Both the position numbers and the translations under genes were made by a program. This document shows positions 22,840 through 35,049 of a stretch of 64,000 nt of DNA, in pieces (position 1 is the first letter of the stretch; every line of letters begins with the position of its first letter). The DNA is taken from the NCBI GenBank assembly GCA_905178155.1, contig CAJINV010000004.1, positions 3,567,320-3,631,319 on the forward strand, in the 5' to 3' direction. This DNA is from Amoebophrya sp. A120 (taxonomy: Eukaryota; Sar; Dinophyceae; Syndiniales; Amoebophryaceae). The notes under the pieces were generated by a model, which was not told where the DNA came from, did not search any database, and worked only from the letters and a program-made list of their open reading frames with translations.

Positions 22840-24396
22840 GACGGAGGATAGAAATTGCAATTGGTGCTTTCATTTTCCGCTCCTCGAAACCGAAAAATCA
22901 AAAATCTATCACAATGACTGGGACAAAGATACGTACGAGCTATAAGTTTGCAACTATTTACAACTCTCCAGGATGCTGGTGGTGCGTGGTGCAACGAGTC
23001 CTATTCGAGCAGCCGGTTTTTTTATTTTTGAAACGCGGCATTGTACTTACTACGCCGGTCGTGCACAACGTGAATTAAATACGTGAATGTACAAAATGTC
23101 ACTTGATGCTGAAGCAGCACTACACAACATGTACAACTACTCAAGACCACACAGCATGATTTTTGCCTAACGCATGAAAATTATAACCCTTGTAATAGAT
23201 TGTAGTTGTTTTTGATTGTACACACACAACATGTAAAATGCGACGGAACCTCCACACGGAGATGTAAATGCAGCTTGTATACGATACGCCAATATCAAGT
23301 AGTATTGATTTCAAACTATGCACAGAGCACTGCATTTTTGTACTTTGTCCTATCACATCAATCTGTACACCTCTACTAATACCTCCAGTTTGTGTTTGAC
23401 AGTGTGCGGTGTCGACTCACTTTCTTACACTTACATTTTCCTTCATACATCGAGATCATTTCCTATACCAGCGTTTTAGTATTTTCTTCTTGTTACACTC
23501 AAGTTACTCATTTGAAAAGGGTGAAAGGCTGTTTAGTTCCGCCATAACAAGTTTTTTCATCCGGTGCGGTTTGAAGATATTTTTCCACTGCAAGAAATTG
23601 GTTGTTACGTGGTCCATTGGATACTTAAACTCAAAGGGAGGTCGAGAGGTTGGATACTGTTTTTTTTTCTTTCCCGCCTCGAGACCTCTGAACAGCACGA
23701 CATGGTGGACCGGGCAACAGGATCGCCTCTAAATTCTTCTTGTACCAATATGTGTAACTTCTACTTCACCTAGCGAAAAAATAAATACAAGTTCAAGTAA
23801 GAACATGGGTGGTGAGGATTTGCTTTCCATCGCATACTCTTTAGGTTTTTTTCGGGACGACCATTTTGGGAAGAAGACGAGATCTATGTTCTGGTCGAAG
23901 GCGACTCGGTAGAACGCAAGAAAAACATGAGTCGGGTACGAATTCATTTGTACGTTTGTTTGCGGCGTGTGCGTGAAGATGTTGCGTCCCTGTCGGTCTA
24001 AATCGGTGAGTACTACTAGCACGGCCTTAATATTGATTCTTCGCCGGGAAGCAAATGCAAATGGCAAGGGCGTGCAAGTTTTTTGGTTCCTCAAAGTTGG
24101 ATCAAAGTCAAAGTAGGAGCTTCTTTTTGCAGGCGATGAAACTACGAATCGGGCAGGTTTTATATAGAAGTGATACTCATTCTCATGTAGTTGCGTATGC
24201 GTAGTTGACGGAGGTTTCTGTTCCTCCTTCGGCGTACTGTTTTTACTTCCGGTTCTTGGTCCTAATTCTAACTCCTGCTGAAAATTTTGTACTTCGCTCC
24301 TCTATCGTATGCTAGGTCGTGCAGTCTCGTCCTCAGAAGAACATCATCAGTTCATTTTGCAGCAACCAGAATTATTTTTAGGGGAAAATAACGATC
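22840..24396. other. Intergenic, paralogue B to low-complexity gene
   Basis: 1.55 kb, AT-rich with T-runs. Nothing recognisable on either strand. Confidence 0.6.
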
Positions 24397-27300
24397 ATGT
24401 TGATCCCAACTACAACATCGGGGGTCCGAGGAGACTCCACCCCCGACGGCTCGGCCGACGTGGTGACGCGTGCTTTCGCGCGGCTTCAGAATTCGCAGCG
24501 GCAATTTGAGGCGGTAGTGCACGACCTTGCGCAGCAGGGGCAGATGAGACGAGGCGGAACTAGTACTTCTACGTCGGTGAGGCAGCACAGTGCTTTCCCC
24601 TCGCACCACCCACATCGGCGGGAAACGGACGTAATGTTGTACTCGCGCAGCAGGAGTAGACCAGGGTCTTCGTCCGCGAATGTTGGTGTTCCTACAGCAA
24701 GAACTTCTTCCGCTCGGAGTGGAAACAATACATCAGCTAATAAGATGAACGACAGACCGGGCAGTTCCTCCACTTCCACCTCACGGGCGGACTTCGTTTC
24801 CTCATCGTCAGCTGCTCAGGAGGGGAAGAACTACGGGAAGCAAATGGGAGGTGTGCGAGGTGGACAAGAGCCCCGCGCAGGTGGTGTCTTCAGCACCGGA
24901 GATATAATTAACCGCAGTCAAACGTCGCACCAGCAGCGAGAGGACTGCTCGAGGCCTGGTTGTACCATTACTTCAAATCGACACTACGTCACGGAGCTGG
25001 TGCGCATGGCTCCGGAAGGAGTTGTGCTGAAAAAGCAGAGTGGTTGTATAGCCTCTACTACCTCCGCAAATCATAATCCGGGGAACATCAAAGGGCACGG
25101 TAGTACTAGCCGCACCAGCGCTGTCGTGCGGCCGTACGAAGGAGATTACGAACAAGTGCACGATCAGCAGAGAACTACTACGGCGCCTAGTCCTTCTGGC
25201 GGTCGTGCCCCCTACTTCCATCCAACAAAGCGGGTGGAGCGAAACGGAGACCAAAACCAGGACAAGAAACAAGCATTTCAGGAACAAGACAAAGCTAAAG
25301 CAGCAGCCGCGATGGTTGTTGTCCCGCCGCTGGTGAAGATTTCGGTTCCGAGGCTGCCTCTGCCGGTGAAAATAAACAGGCCACAGAGCGCGACAACTAC
25401 GGGTTCATCTGCAGGGTCTGGTTCAGTTGCGTCAGGAAAGAACATCAATAAAACCACTGTGAAGGTGGAAGAAGTCGATTTGCGAAATTTCTCCGCGTTC
25501 GAGTATCTCGCGGGCTCCTGTCCCTGGTTGTACGAAAATGAGGAAATAAGGGACGAAAGAACGACTGGAAGAAAAAGTGATGGTGTAGTTCACAACTCGA
25601 AAAGTACTGGTACAACGCCAGAAATTATCCAGTTCGTCACGAAAAACGAGGTGGTGTGCAGCACGTTTCTGGACATCAACGAGGAGGAAAACGACGACCA
25701 ATTGCTGAGCCCCAATAGTATGATCCAGTCCCCGATCGCCACAGCCTGGCCCGCGGACCGGCAGCTGGCCGAAGTGGAGGGTTCTTTGGGCCCGATGTTG
25801 CTGGTCGATGATGAGGACGAAGATGTTGACAAGATAAGGCAGGGACGAGGGGGTAAAGCAGCTGAGGTCAAGAAGTGTTGTACCACGACGACGAAAAACT
25901 GCAATGCTAAAGCCACAAATAACTACAGCTCGTTTATTGGCAACAAGTCCTCTGCTCAAGGTGGTGCAACATCCGAAGCCGCGGCATCCTACTTGTCGCA
26001 GGAGGTCAACGAGCAAGACACCACCGCGACGAGCACAAAGGTTGTACTCGGGACCATTTACGCCTCGGCGATCCAGAATTTCGTCCGGGAAGAGGAGGAG
26101 GAGGAATTTGTGCGCGAGAATCTGAAAATGCACACAATTGGGCAGGAGGAAGAGGAGCGGCGGGAAGGGGGAGATCACGATCGGGAACAGCAACAGGGAC
26201 ATTTGCAACTACTCGCAGAAGTAGACGCGGAGAGCAACCAGGCGGACTACTGCGGATCTTCTGATCAAAATCTTGGAGATGTTGAAAACCTTCTCCACGG
26301 CAGTACTCGCTCCTCGTTCGACGTCAACGACTTTCGCGGGCAGGGCAGCAAGTCGAACGTTGTGACCCGGGAGAACAGCAAGGAGGTGCTTCTTACTGGG
26401 CGGCCAGTAGAACCGGTGGACCATCTGTCACGGAAATGTGCGAACATCAAGGCATCTTCTGCAGGAAAGAACACTTCTGATGAGGAAGCGAGTAACCAGA
26501 ACTACACGCACAACGCATGTAGCAAGACCAACGCGGCCCGCACTGAGAAAGTAACAAAAACAGCATACACGACAGCAAAACCTACAGCAGCAGCTGCATC
26601 TTCCTCTGCCTGGTACCAAAGTAAGGTGCTACTGCCCAACCGGGGGCGACGAAACAAGTACGCCATGCGGCCGAAGTTTCAGTACTACAACCCGGCATCG
26701 AGGGAGACCAAAAAAAGAGGCGATCACGGGGGGCCAACGAAAGATGTATCTGCTGCAACGACGTCTACGTCTACCGCAGCTCCTTGCCCGAAGAAGCTAC
26801 TTCTCGAGGAGTTGCTCGGGGGAAGCAGGCCGCAGAGCCGGAGTGGAGGAGCGAAGATTTGTTCTGCCCGAGGAGATTCTAGTTCTACACAACAAGTCGG
26901 ATCTTCCGTGGGTGCTACTTGCCAAGGACCCTTCCAATTGCAGGTGACGGGCGCGTCCGCGTTGCCGCCCGCATCGGCTTGCGGAAGTTTATCTTCGCAG
27001 TACTCTAAAGATATCTCCCGGCCCGGAACTGCGGGGGCCGCGGTGACACCGAGCAGGGTCAGTACTGCTACAAATAGACCACCATCCGCTCCAGGGAAGA
27101 TAACGAGCCATCATGATACAAGAACTCATAGCAACCAAACTGCAGGAGAAGCAGCTCACGATTCTGCTGCTGAAACCAACATCAACCCGGCACGACAAGG
27201 AGTTGCTTTGTCCAAGCCCGATCACTCGAAGCACTTTCCCGCGCGCCCGACACCTCGGCGGATGCACCTCAGACCCTCGAGTCGCGGCGGAGTTGAGTTG

Positions 27301-29590
27301 AGAAGTGGTCACAACGTCGCGAAGAACGAGGATTTGTTTTTGCGAAGCAAGGAAGGATTTTTCCACAATCAATCAGCGGCGGTTCCAGGACGAGAAGTAG
27401 CAGATTCTACTTGTTTCGACGCTTTGCGCATCGATTCGAAGACTTGCGGACAGCGCGGTTATTTCTATGATCAGTTCAGCGGAGGTTATGGTGGACTAGT
27501 ACAGGATGTTTCTGGAGGAACTGCAGCTGGTTCTTGCAGCTCTAGTGTCGTGCGGCCGGGTTTCAGCGGGGCCTACTTTATGTCTCACCAATCGTATAGT
27601 ACTTCTTCGCGGCCGCAGTCGGCGGATTGTGGTGCGGCTCACAAGAGGAACTTCTGTAGCGGGTTACCATGCAAGCTTATCGCCGTCGAAGTGTATGACA
27701 GTGTGTACCAGTCCTCCTATTTTTCATTTGTCACGCAAAAGCCCTTGAGCACTATTTTGCATGACAATTTGCAGCAGCCCAAATCGCACCACCGTCATGC
27801 AGACGCTACATTTCTGGCCCTTTTGTGATGCTGCTCATGCCGTGCAAATGAGGGGAAAAGGGAGAGTTGTGCACTCTCATAAAGTGCCAAGCTGTGCTAC
27901 TACGACGCCGGGGTTTTATTGCAATACTACGCGGACTACTGGACCAGGTGGTTGCGATGATGCAGCAGTAGAGATACACTCTGTAGTTGATGTGGACCCG
28001 GCCGCGGGGCACTACCAGAGAAAGAAGGAGCACGTAGAAAATTGCAGCGACGTTCCACAAGAACTGCTACGTCCCCAATCCGCTGCCGCAAAATTGATCA
28101 ACAACATTCGTGAAAAATCGGTCGGTTCTGCGTTGGACGGGGAAAATGAAAATTCTACCTCGCGGCCTTCCTCACCGACGTTCTCCAACTTCGTCATTTC
28201 ACAGCAGATGATGGCGGGATTAGCTACAACAAACAGGGATGATTTTTATCCTGCGGATAAAAATTCCCATACAGCATCTTCAGCAGGCGACGATAGAAGT
28301 TCTTGTCCAGCAGCTCCATTGAAAACACAACAACAACACGACCATCCCCTCTGGACCGACCTGCAACCCGTGTTGCTGAAAGGGCAGATTTGCTGTTCCA
28401 CCCCGCGGTTCGCAGGAAGTCCAGCTTCGACCAGCGAGAAACAAGAGTCCAAAAATGGGACGACGAACAACAGTAGCGCAATGACGCCGAATTTTGAGAG
28501 CGCAAGCGACGCTCTTGTTCTTTCTCGGTCGACCACGCCATTGTCGTCCGTGAACGGGGGGCTTTCTTCCCAGGTAGACGCGGTTTTTCACGCTGGAAGC
28601 GGAATAAATCAGGTTGAGGAAAGAACGGATGGGCACTACCAGGAGAAAAGGTCTACGGGAATAATTTTGGGGAACGACGTGAGTACGAAGTTGAACGACT
28701 CGGAGCCTTTGCAACAAGAAGACAACGACGGTGCTAGTGTGAAGCAGGAACAAGATTGCACGAACAAGGCTTTCTGGAAGGTGAATCCGCCGCGCGGCGG
28801 CCAGGTGCTGAGCCGTCCGAGTACAGCGACTGGCTCAACATCCTCTGTTGTGGTTCGAAGCGGAAATAGGAAAATCAATGCGTCGAAAATATCTTCAAAT
28901 AGGGATAATAATAGAGACCACTACAACTCGCTGCTGCTAGCGGCAACAGTCCAGCGGATCATTCCAATGCCGCGGGTGGTGGAACAACCGCGGAATCATG
29001 GCGGAGGTTCGAGTACTACTGTTTCAGTTTCTGACGAGCAGGCAAAGTCAAATTCAAAACGATATCAGGGAAAGCAAGCTCAGTCTTTTGCAACCGAAGA
29101 CAGTAGAAATGCAATGACGATCGGAAGCTGTGTTGGGACTTCTACAGTGCTTTTCGAGCATAAGAACCACGATTGTAAAAAGAAACAGCCCCTTGTCAAC
29201 AGCACGGGTTGTAGCAGTGGTAGCAGTGGCGCTCCTGTTTCATCAAGTTCAACGCCGACGCGTAATCCGGTTGTGACACCGCCCCCGGGTTGTAAGAAGA
29301 TGAACAGTACTAGTCGTACGAAAACCTCTACAGCTGCACCAGCGCACAATAAACGCGTATACCAGACCGCGATGCAGGGCCAGAAGGTGGATATTTCGTT
29401 TCTCGTGCAGAGGAACGCGCAACAGCAGGAAGTAGTGCGGGACCACATGCGCGGAGCGGGTGGTGCTGTTGGTGTTCTCTCAGGGCCGTCTGTAGCGGAT
29501 GACAGAGTTGATGAACAACAACCCGGGTCGCCAGCGCAAGGGGACTGTCGAGAAGACGACGACCTGGCCTTTACGTTTCAAGAAATTTGA
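24397..29590 (+). CDS. Very large low-complexity protein with repeated RPxSA-like motifs
   Basis: Exons 24397-27693 and 27887-29590 encode 1,666 residues. I do not recognise a catalytic domain. Composition is dominated by Ser, Thr, Gly, Asn and Gln, so most of it is probably disordered. A short motif recurs at least ten times: RPGSS twice, RPQSA three times, RPQSR, RPGTA, RPPSA, RPSSP and RPSTA. One more ordered block holds FSAFEYLAGSCPWLYENEE, and an acidic helical stretch is FVREEEEEEFVREN. There is no signal peptide or membrane segment. The only interruption is an F6 introner whose removal keeps the frame. Such proteins often act as scaffolds or cytoskeletal linkers, but that is only a guess. 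Start is the first ATG of the frame. Confidence 0.75.
27694..27881 (+). mobile_element. Introner F6-b in low-complexity gene
   Basis: 188 bp, starts TATGACAGTGTGTACC and ends GAGTTGTGCACTCTCATA. Duplication AAGTG at 27689-27693 and 27882-27886. Removal joins LIAVEV to PSCATTTPG in phase 0, linking two long open frames. Confidence 0.93.
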
Positions 29591-30369
29591 GTAGTATTTA
29601 CGATAATGTGAGAGTATCGATCATTTGATTTTTGCTTTGCGTTTCACTTTTATAATCACGGCATATTTCAGATTCATTTCCAGTATCTGTTTTTGTCATT
29701 TGAAAAATTTATGATTAAAGATTTCCGATTCGCTCAACAATTACAAATCACTTATATGGAAATTCTGATTTTCGACCTCTTTTCGTTTCATTATTTGATA
29801 GCTGGACGGCTTCTTGCACACCATTTTGTCGAAATAGTGATCGACTGTACACCATTGGAGACACAGTTTTACCTTGAAAATGCATTTTCTGAAAGGCGGC
29901 GCCGGTGGTCTGTATAATCCAGCCCAAGTACTAACTTCTTTCATTTTTCAGATTTTTTGTTGTTGCGCGTTTTCGTTTTTTTTCTAGCGAGCGCATACTC
30001 GAGTTTGGAACTGAGTTGCTGCGGATACGAGCAAAGCCGCTCCTTCTGCTGGAAAGATTTTTTTCCTGAGAGAAACCACAAAGAGGCACAAAGGGTTGGA
30101 TAGTTAGCAACACATTTTTTTGTTACATGCTTGGTTCGGAAGTGAACGGGGCGGTGTACGAGTATCATAAGCAGGCGCAGGACCCTTGAGAAGCAGTACT
30201 GCTCACCTCCCTCGATAGATATTATCACTCATTTTGAGCATTTTACGTGATTTTTTGTAAATTGACCGAGGTGGACGGAGAATCCTTTTCGTTTTCACTG
30301 TTTAAGTAATTTCTTCGCGCCATCTTGTAAATACGGAAAAAAGCACTAGCACACAACGAGAGAAGAGCC
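29591..30369. other. Intergenic, before esterase gene
   Basis: 780 bp, AT-rich. No gene, introner or repeat seen. Confidence 0.6.
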
Positions 30370-33044
30370 ATGCTGTCGCTGAACCGATTCCGATTAGCGA
30401 TGTCCGTCTTCCTCGTCGTGCTTTCCGTCTTCGGGACAGTTTCAACGGCTGCTTCACCACGCTCCCGTTCCGGTGACTTTTTCGATCTTCATTTCATCGA
30501 CGGAGCGCAATACCCGCTCGCCCGTTGTCTGGACGGGTCTTTGCCGTATTTTTACATCTCCAGACCAGCGGTGGATGAAAAATCATTGGCACCAGCAGCA
30601 TCTGCGGGAGCAGCTCCTGCAAGACCAGTCGCTGATACAACAACCGACAAGAAGAGAAATTTCATTTTCTACCTCGAGGGCGGCGCGTGGTGCGAGTCGG
30701 TGGAAGATTGCGTCGCGCGGTCGGAAACGTACCTGGGCTCCGGAAAATTTCTTCCGGAAAAACACGAGAACGTGTTCTTCCCCGCCAGAACTTCGGGCAT
30801 CATCCCCTACCTGGACAGCGACTGCGAGGAAGTAAATCCGGAGTTTTGCGAGTTCACAAAAGTGATCATTCACTACTGCGACGGAAACAGCTTCACCGGC
30901 CAGCGGAAAGATGTGGTGGAAATCGCCGAAGATGGTGAAGATGCAGGAGAAGTTATGATGACATCAAAATTATCGTCCACTTCTGCTGATGTGAAAAGGA
31001 AAACTACAAAAGTGCTAGTAGATCAGCACAAACTAGCCTCCGCTCGGGCGATTTACAAAAACCTGCAGCAAGAGTACAGAGGGTACGCGAAGGCACTTAT
31101 TAAGAGGAAAAATCCCCCCTCCCCATATCGAAAAGGTATCTTTCCGGAAATTTGTGTTGCTGATTTGCGACCTCAAATCACGTCTGTCTTGCAAGAAGGC
31201 AACTCCACAAGCTCCGAAGCATTGTGCAGGCGGTTTGTGATGCTGATGGGCCTACAGCGCGGACGTTTCTCATACTAGACGCCTAGGCCAGAGCCTCTCT
31301 ACTTTGGCTTAGTATGGGGCTGCATTCGTCTCCAGCAAGACAAATCTTATTTGTGTACGCAAATCCTGCGTCAGAAGCTTCGTTTTGATATGGGGAGGGG
31401 GGATTTTTCCTTTTGATAGCACTCGGCGGCTTAGTGAAGCTGAATCCTTCCGTCGACGGCGAGAGTGATGTTATTGGGGAAGCAGAACAGACACAGAATC
31501 GTGAAAGAAAAGGAAAAATAAAGCTCTACTTCCGCGGTCGCTACATCCTGGACGCTGTGATTGAATCGGTGCTCACGACACTGTCCGCTCCTCCGTCGGC
31601 CCCGAAAGGAATGAGCAGCGAAGTTGTTTTGCCTCCCGTCCAACCGCCAAATAGTACAACAAATGCTAATATCGGCAGCGTCCTCCTTGCCGGTTGTTCT
31701 GCCGGGGGTTTAGCAGTTTTGTTGCATGCGGATCGAGTGAAGGAGAAGTTTTTTAATAACTTGGAAATCAAGTTCCGGGCAGCGAGTTTTTCCGGGTGGT
31801 TTATGGACGTGCAGACTGTGTTTCCGAAGCAATTGGAAGATCCAGATTCTTCGGAAAACAAGAACAAGCCTCCAACTACCCCGCTCGTCCAGAAACAAGC
31901 GACCGCTGCGGTTTTGTTACACGACTCGTTTCTCCCGGGGAATTGTGTGGAAGCGCAGAGGAGGAAGGGAAGAGATCCAAATCGGTGCATTTTCGCCGCA
32001 ATAGCCTATCCGGAAACGGAGAGTACGATCTTCGTTCAAAATTCCGCCGTCGATGCGTACCAGATCGAGGACATCTTGACGCAGACCGACACGCTCTTCG
32101 GAGTGTATGCGATTGCAAATACGTCCAGGTCTGGAATAAACAAGTTGTGATGCTATGAAACGAATGAAAAACCGACTCCAGTTGTACGCGGCCACGTATA
32201 GGAAATTTCTGGGCGGTAGTTCTGTGGTCGTAACTCGCAAGAGAAGTCATGTTTTAGTTTTTGCATGAGAAATCATGCCTGCTGCACTCTTCCATAATTA
32301 AAAAATCATACATTTTCGGGTACCAGGCGGGTTCAGCATGACAAGTTTTCCAGACCCAGACATTTATTTGCAATTGATAGACTGTCAAGCCCTACGACGG
32401 AGACGAAAACAACTACTTCCGTCTTCACCTCCTGGGCCCTCTGCACGAAAGATTTGGAGTACTGCGATGCGGCAAAGATGACGGTCCTCCGGGAGTTCGA
32501 GACTGCTCTGGTGAAAAGTGTGGTGCATGCGTTTGGCCTGAAGGAAAAAAGACTGAAAAATAGAGACAAAGCTGATAAAAGCACTACATTCATTTTCTCC
32601 GACGTCTTTTTCCTCGACAGCTGCCTGCGCCACTGCGAAAGTGAGACGCTGCCTCTTTGGATGAACGTGAAACTTGGCGCGGAACAAGAACATCAAATGC
32701 AGGATGACTCCAGTTCAACACCTTCTGTGCAACAAAACAAAAACACCGCAAATTATTATTTTTCCCTGCAACAGAGCATGAGCAATTGGTGGAGAGGACA
32801 GGGAGTCGGAACTTTTGAAACTATCGGGACCACAACATTTTCGGTGAGCCAAAACAGTCAATATCCATTCCACGTGCTGCCCTGCCTTGTGAGCAACACG
32901 ACGCGACCGCGGCAGTGCGACAGACAGTGCTACGACGGTGTCTCAACAGGAAACGGGAGGGAAATCTTCTCCGATGACGCACCACAAGTGTTGGATGTTT
33001 TGCGCTGGTTATTTTTTGGTGGACACGACTTTTTCTGGGGGTGA
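30370..33044 (+). CDS. Secreted pectinacetylesterase/Notum-family carboxylesterase
   Basis: Serine esterase of the alpha/beta-hydrolase pectinacetylesterase/Notum family, which removes O-linked acyl groups from polysaccharides (plants) or lipid from proteins (Notum). Exons 30370-31097, 31424-32105 and 32385-33044 encode 689 residues. An N-terminal signal peptide is visible (MSVFLVVLSVFGTVSTA). Family landmarks in order: FYLEGGAWC (oxyanion region), GCSAGG with nucleophile Ser about 335, TIFVQNSAVDAYQIEDIL with the Asp, and SCLRHCES with the catalytic His and paired cysteines. It is longer than typical relatives (about 400) because of low-complexity insertions. Both introns are introners (F2, F1). 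The substrate cannot be predicted; a parasite or osmotroph might use it outside the cell. Confidence 0.88.
31098..31418 (+). mobile_element. Introner F2-c in esterase gene
   Basis: 321 bp, starts TATTAAGAGG and ends CCTTTTGATA, inner ATCCCCCCTCCCCAT and its complement. Duplication GCACT at 31093-31097 and 31419-31423. Removal gives GYAKALGGLVKLN. Confidence 0.95.
32106..32379 (+). mobile_element. Introner F1-j in esterase gene
   Basis: 274 bp, starts TATGCGATTGCAAATACG with inner GTCCAGGTCTGG, ends GCAATTGATA. Flanks GAGTG and GACTG match 4 of 5. Removal keeps phase 0 between TLFGV and SSPTTETK and connects to the exon carrying the catalytic His. Confidence 0.9.
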
Positions 33045-33785
33045 TTTGAAACTCTACGTAATTTGTACGCGGCAAGCACAGAGGCCAAATGCCGAGGAAC
33101 GAAGTAAAGACGGGAAGTTCTCATAAGCAATAGCACTTCGTGCAACGAGAAGTTGGCCATTGTTATCCACCTGCGTGTGGGTGGTCTCCGAGCACAGGGA
33201 TTCGTGTTCGACTCTTTTCGTGACCCAAGCATTCAAGAGAATTGCACGAACTAAAACTTGGCACGAGAACATTCAAAACTGAGCACAAGAATTGATATCT
33301 AGAAACTGGCTCCTCCGCATCATCTGGACTACAAAATGCAATGTGGGCGTCGAAAAGTAGCACTAGTTCTTTCCGATCCACAAAATAAGCATTTCATCTC
33401 CGTGAAGATCATCGCGTTTGCGACATAAGCGGCGCTTTTCCACTAGCAATCGAGCCTCTAAGTCTAATCGACACAACGTATGAAGAAAAAGATTTAGCAT
33501 TTCGAAGAACTAGTTGTACCGACGGAGGAGGTGGCCTTGTTCTTCTCCCCCTGTAAGCCGGTTCTTTCGTGGACGTCTGATGTTCGTCTTCAGTTTCAGT
33601 TGTTGCGCAATTTCGCTACTTCTAATAATGATGAAAGAAAGTCGTGCGCACTTGTGGACAGGATGAAGAAAGTCCTCGTGTGGAGTTATTTTGCTTCTCT
33701 AAATATCGTTTTTTTTTTTTTAACCGCCGCCTTTTAATATTTTCCGCTCTGTGTGCTGTCCTCAGACACAATTCGCTTCGACCTG
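33045..33785. other. Intergenic or 5' region of GPx
   Basis: 740 bp. A pyrimidine-rich tract ending CTCTAG at 33832 resembles a GT-AG acceptor, so an upstream GPx exon could lie here, but I cannot identify one. Confidence 0.4.
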
Positions 33786-34460
33786 ATGGTGTTACTTGGG
33801 AAGGCTTTGTGCCGTTTTTTGCTTTGCTCTAGGCGGGGGAAGCCGAGCGCCGTCGTGCCGGGCCCTTCTTTGAGCGTGTACGACTTCTCGGCGAAACCTT
33901 TGGGAAGCGAGGAGGAAAAGTCTCTGGCGGACTATCGTGGCAGAGTTCTGCTCATCGTGAATGTTGCGTCCATCTGAGATGTGACTGACCGCGACTACGC
34001 GGAGCTGAATACGTTGCACGACAAGCACGCTGAGCTTGGGCTGTCGATCCTGGGATTTCCCTGTAACCAGTTCGGGAACCAGGAGCCCGGGGATGACGGA
34101 CAAATCAAACAGTTTGTGCAGGGAAAAAACGTACAGTGGGACATGTTTTCGAAAGTGGATGTGAACGGTCCGCGGGCGTTGCCACTGTTCGACTTCTTGA
34201 AGGCGGACCGAGCTGCTCCCGGCGACGCCGCGGCGAATCCAATCAAGTGGAACTTTACCAAGTTTCTGGTTGGTCGCGACGGGCTGCCCATCGAACGTTT
34301 TGCCACCGAGGTCAGCCCCTTACAAGTAGAGCAGCACATCGTCGCGGCGTTGCAGCAGCAACAGCCGCACACGGCACCTACGGCCGAAGTAGGAGCAGAC
34401 ACGGACGTAGACGTTACGTCTCCCCGTTTCAGTATCATTCACCCGACGTCCCCTGGATAG
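33786..34460 (+). CDS. Glutathione peroxidase, probable selenoprotein (in-frame TGA = Sec64)
   Basis: Reduces hydrogen peroxide or lipid hydroperoxides using a thiol. Read through one TGA, the frame encodes 224 residues. LSVYDFSAKPL opens the thioredoxin-like fold. VLLIVNVASI is followed by the TGA at 33975-33977, exactly where the family has Cys or selenocysteine. The same frame continues DVTDRDYAELNTLHDKH, then GFPCNQFGNQEPG (catalytic Gln) and WNFTKFLV (catalytic Trp and Asn). The residue after the active site is Asp where Gly is usual. The N-terminal MVLLGKALCRFLLCS may be a targeting peptide, or this start may be replaced by an upstream exon spliced at 33832. I could not identify a convincing SECIS element in the 590 bp downstream. 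The alternative is a recent nonsense mutation. Confidence 0.85.
33975..33977 (+). other. Predicted selenocysteine codon (TGA)
   Basis: In-frame TGA aligned with the catalytic Sec/Cys of glutathione peroxidases. Conserved family sequence in the same frame on both sides argues for recoding and not termination. Confidence 0.8.
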
Positions 34461-35049
34461 GGCTTGTGTGCTATCTTCTTCTGTCGTGTGCTAGCATTAT
34501 GCCGAAGTGCAAGTCGCGATCGTTTTTTCGTAGTGAAGTGACTACGCATCGTCCGCATGGTGGTGGATTTTCTCCGGATTTGAAACCCTTACGAGTAGTT
34601 GCTGATTTGTTTGAAATTATGTCTATGTCTTGGCGCGGCGCAAAAACAGGGGAGCTGGATGTGGTGGCACAAAGTAGATTTGCTCTGTAGTATGTTCATG
34701 CTGGTGGTGCAGCTCATAGGACGCTTTGTTATCCATCTGTCAAAAGAATGCGACGTAAATTTTTCAAGGTTTGCACAGGATTGTTTGGTGTTCGTTGTCT
34801 GATTTCTGTGGTCAGTTTCAGATACGAGAATCGTAAATCGCGTTCCTATTTGTCAGACCCGAAAGTAAAAACGCATGTATTTTCTGTTAATCAGCCCGCA
34901 GCAGGGACGAGAAGGATCTGGAAATATCAAAAAAGATACCTAGAAAAATATTATTCCTGCGCCAGTCCCAGTGATAAAGACCTGTTGGTAATTGATAAAT
35001 TTGCGACAACGTGGTCGCATAATTTCAATTTCCTGTCCCGACCAAGAAG
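34461..35049. other. GPx 3' region and intergenic
   Basis: 590 bp, where a SECIS should lie if the TGA is recoded. A stem-like stretch begins with GTGA at 34538 and has GTAG about 55 bases later, but the core quartet spacing does not fit, so I do not call it. Confidence 0.4.

Noticed and set aside
33181-33220. GTGTTCGACTC as a tRNA T-arm
   Set aside because: No matching acceptor, D or anticodon stems around it. Other GTTCGA hits lie in coding exons.
33975-33977. GPx TGA as a pseudogene-making stop
   Set aside because: It falls exactly at the selenocysteine position, and the frame stays conserved for 160 codons afterwards, so recoding is the better reading.
34538-34610. SECIS-like stem after GPx
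   Set aside because: GTGA and a GTAG partner exist, but the 3' core GA is offset and the apical AA loop spacing does not fit.
34136-34690. 184-codon frame overlapping GPx
   Set aside because: Out of frame with the conserved GPx sequence and without family resemblance.
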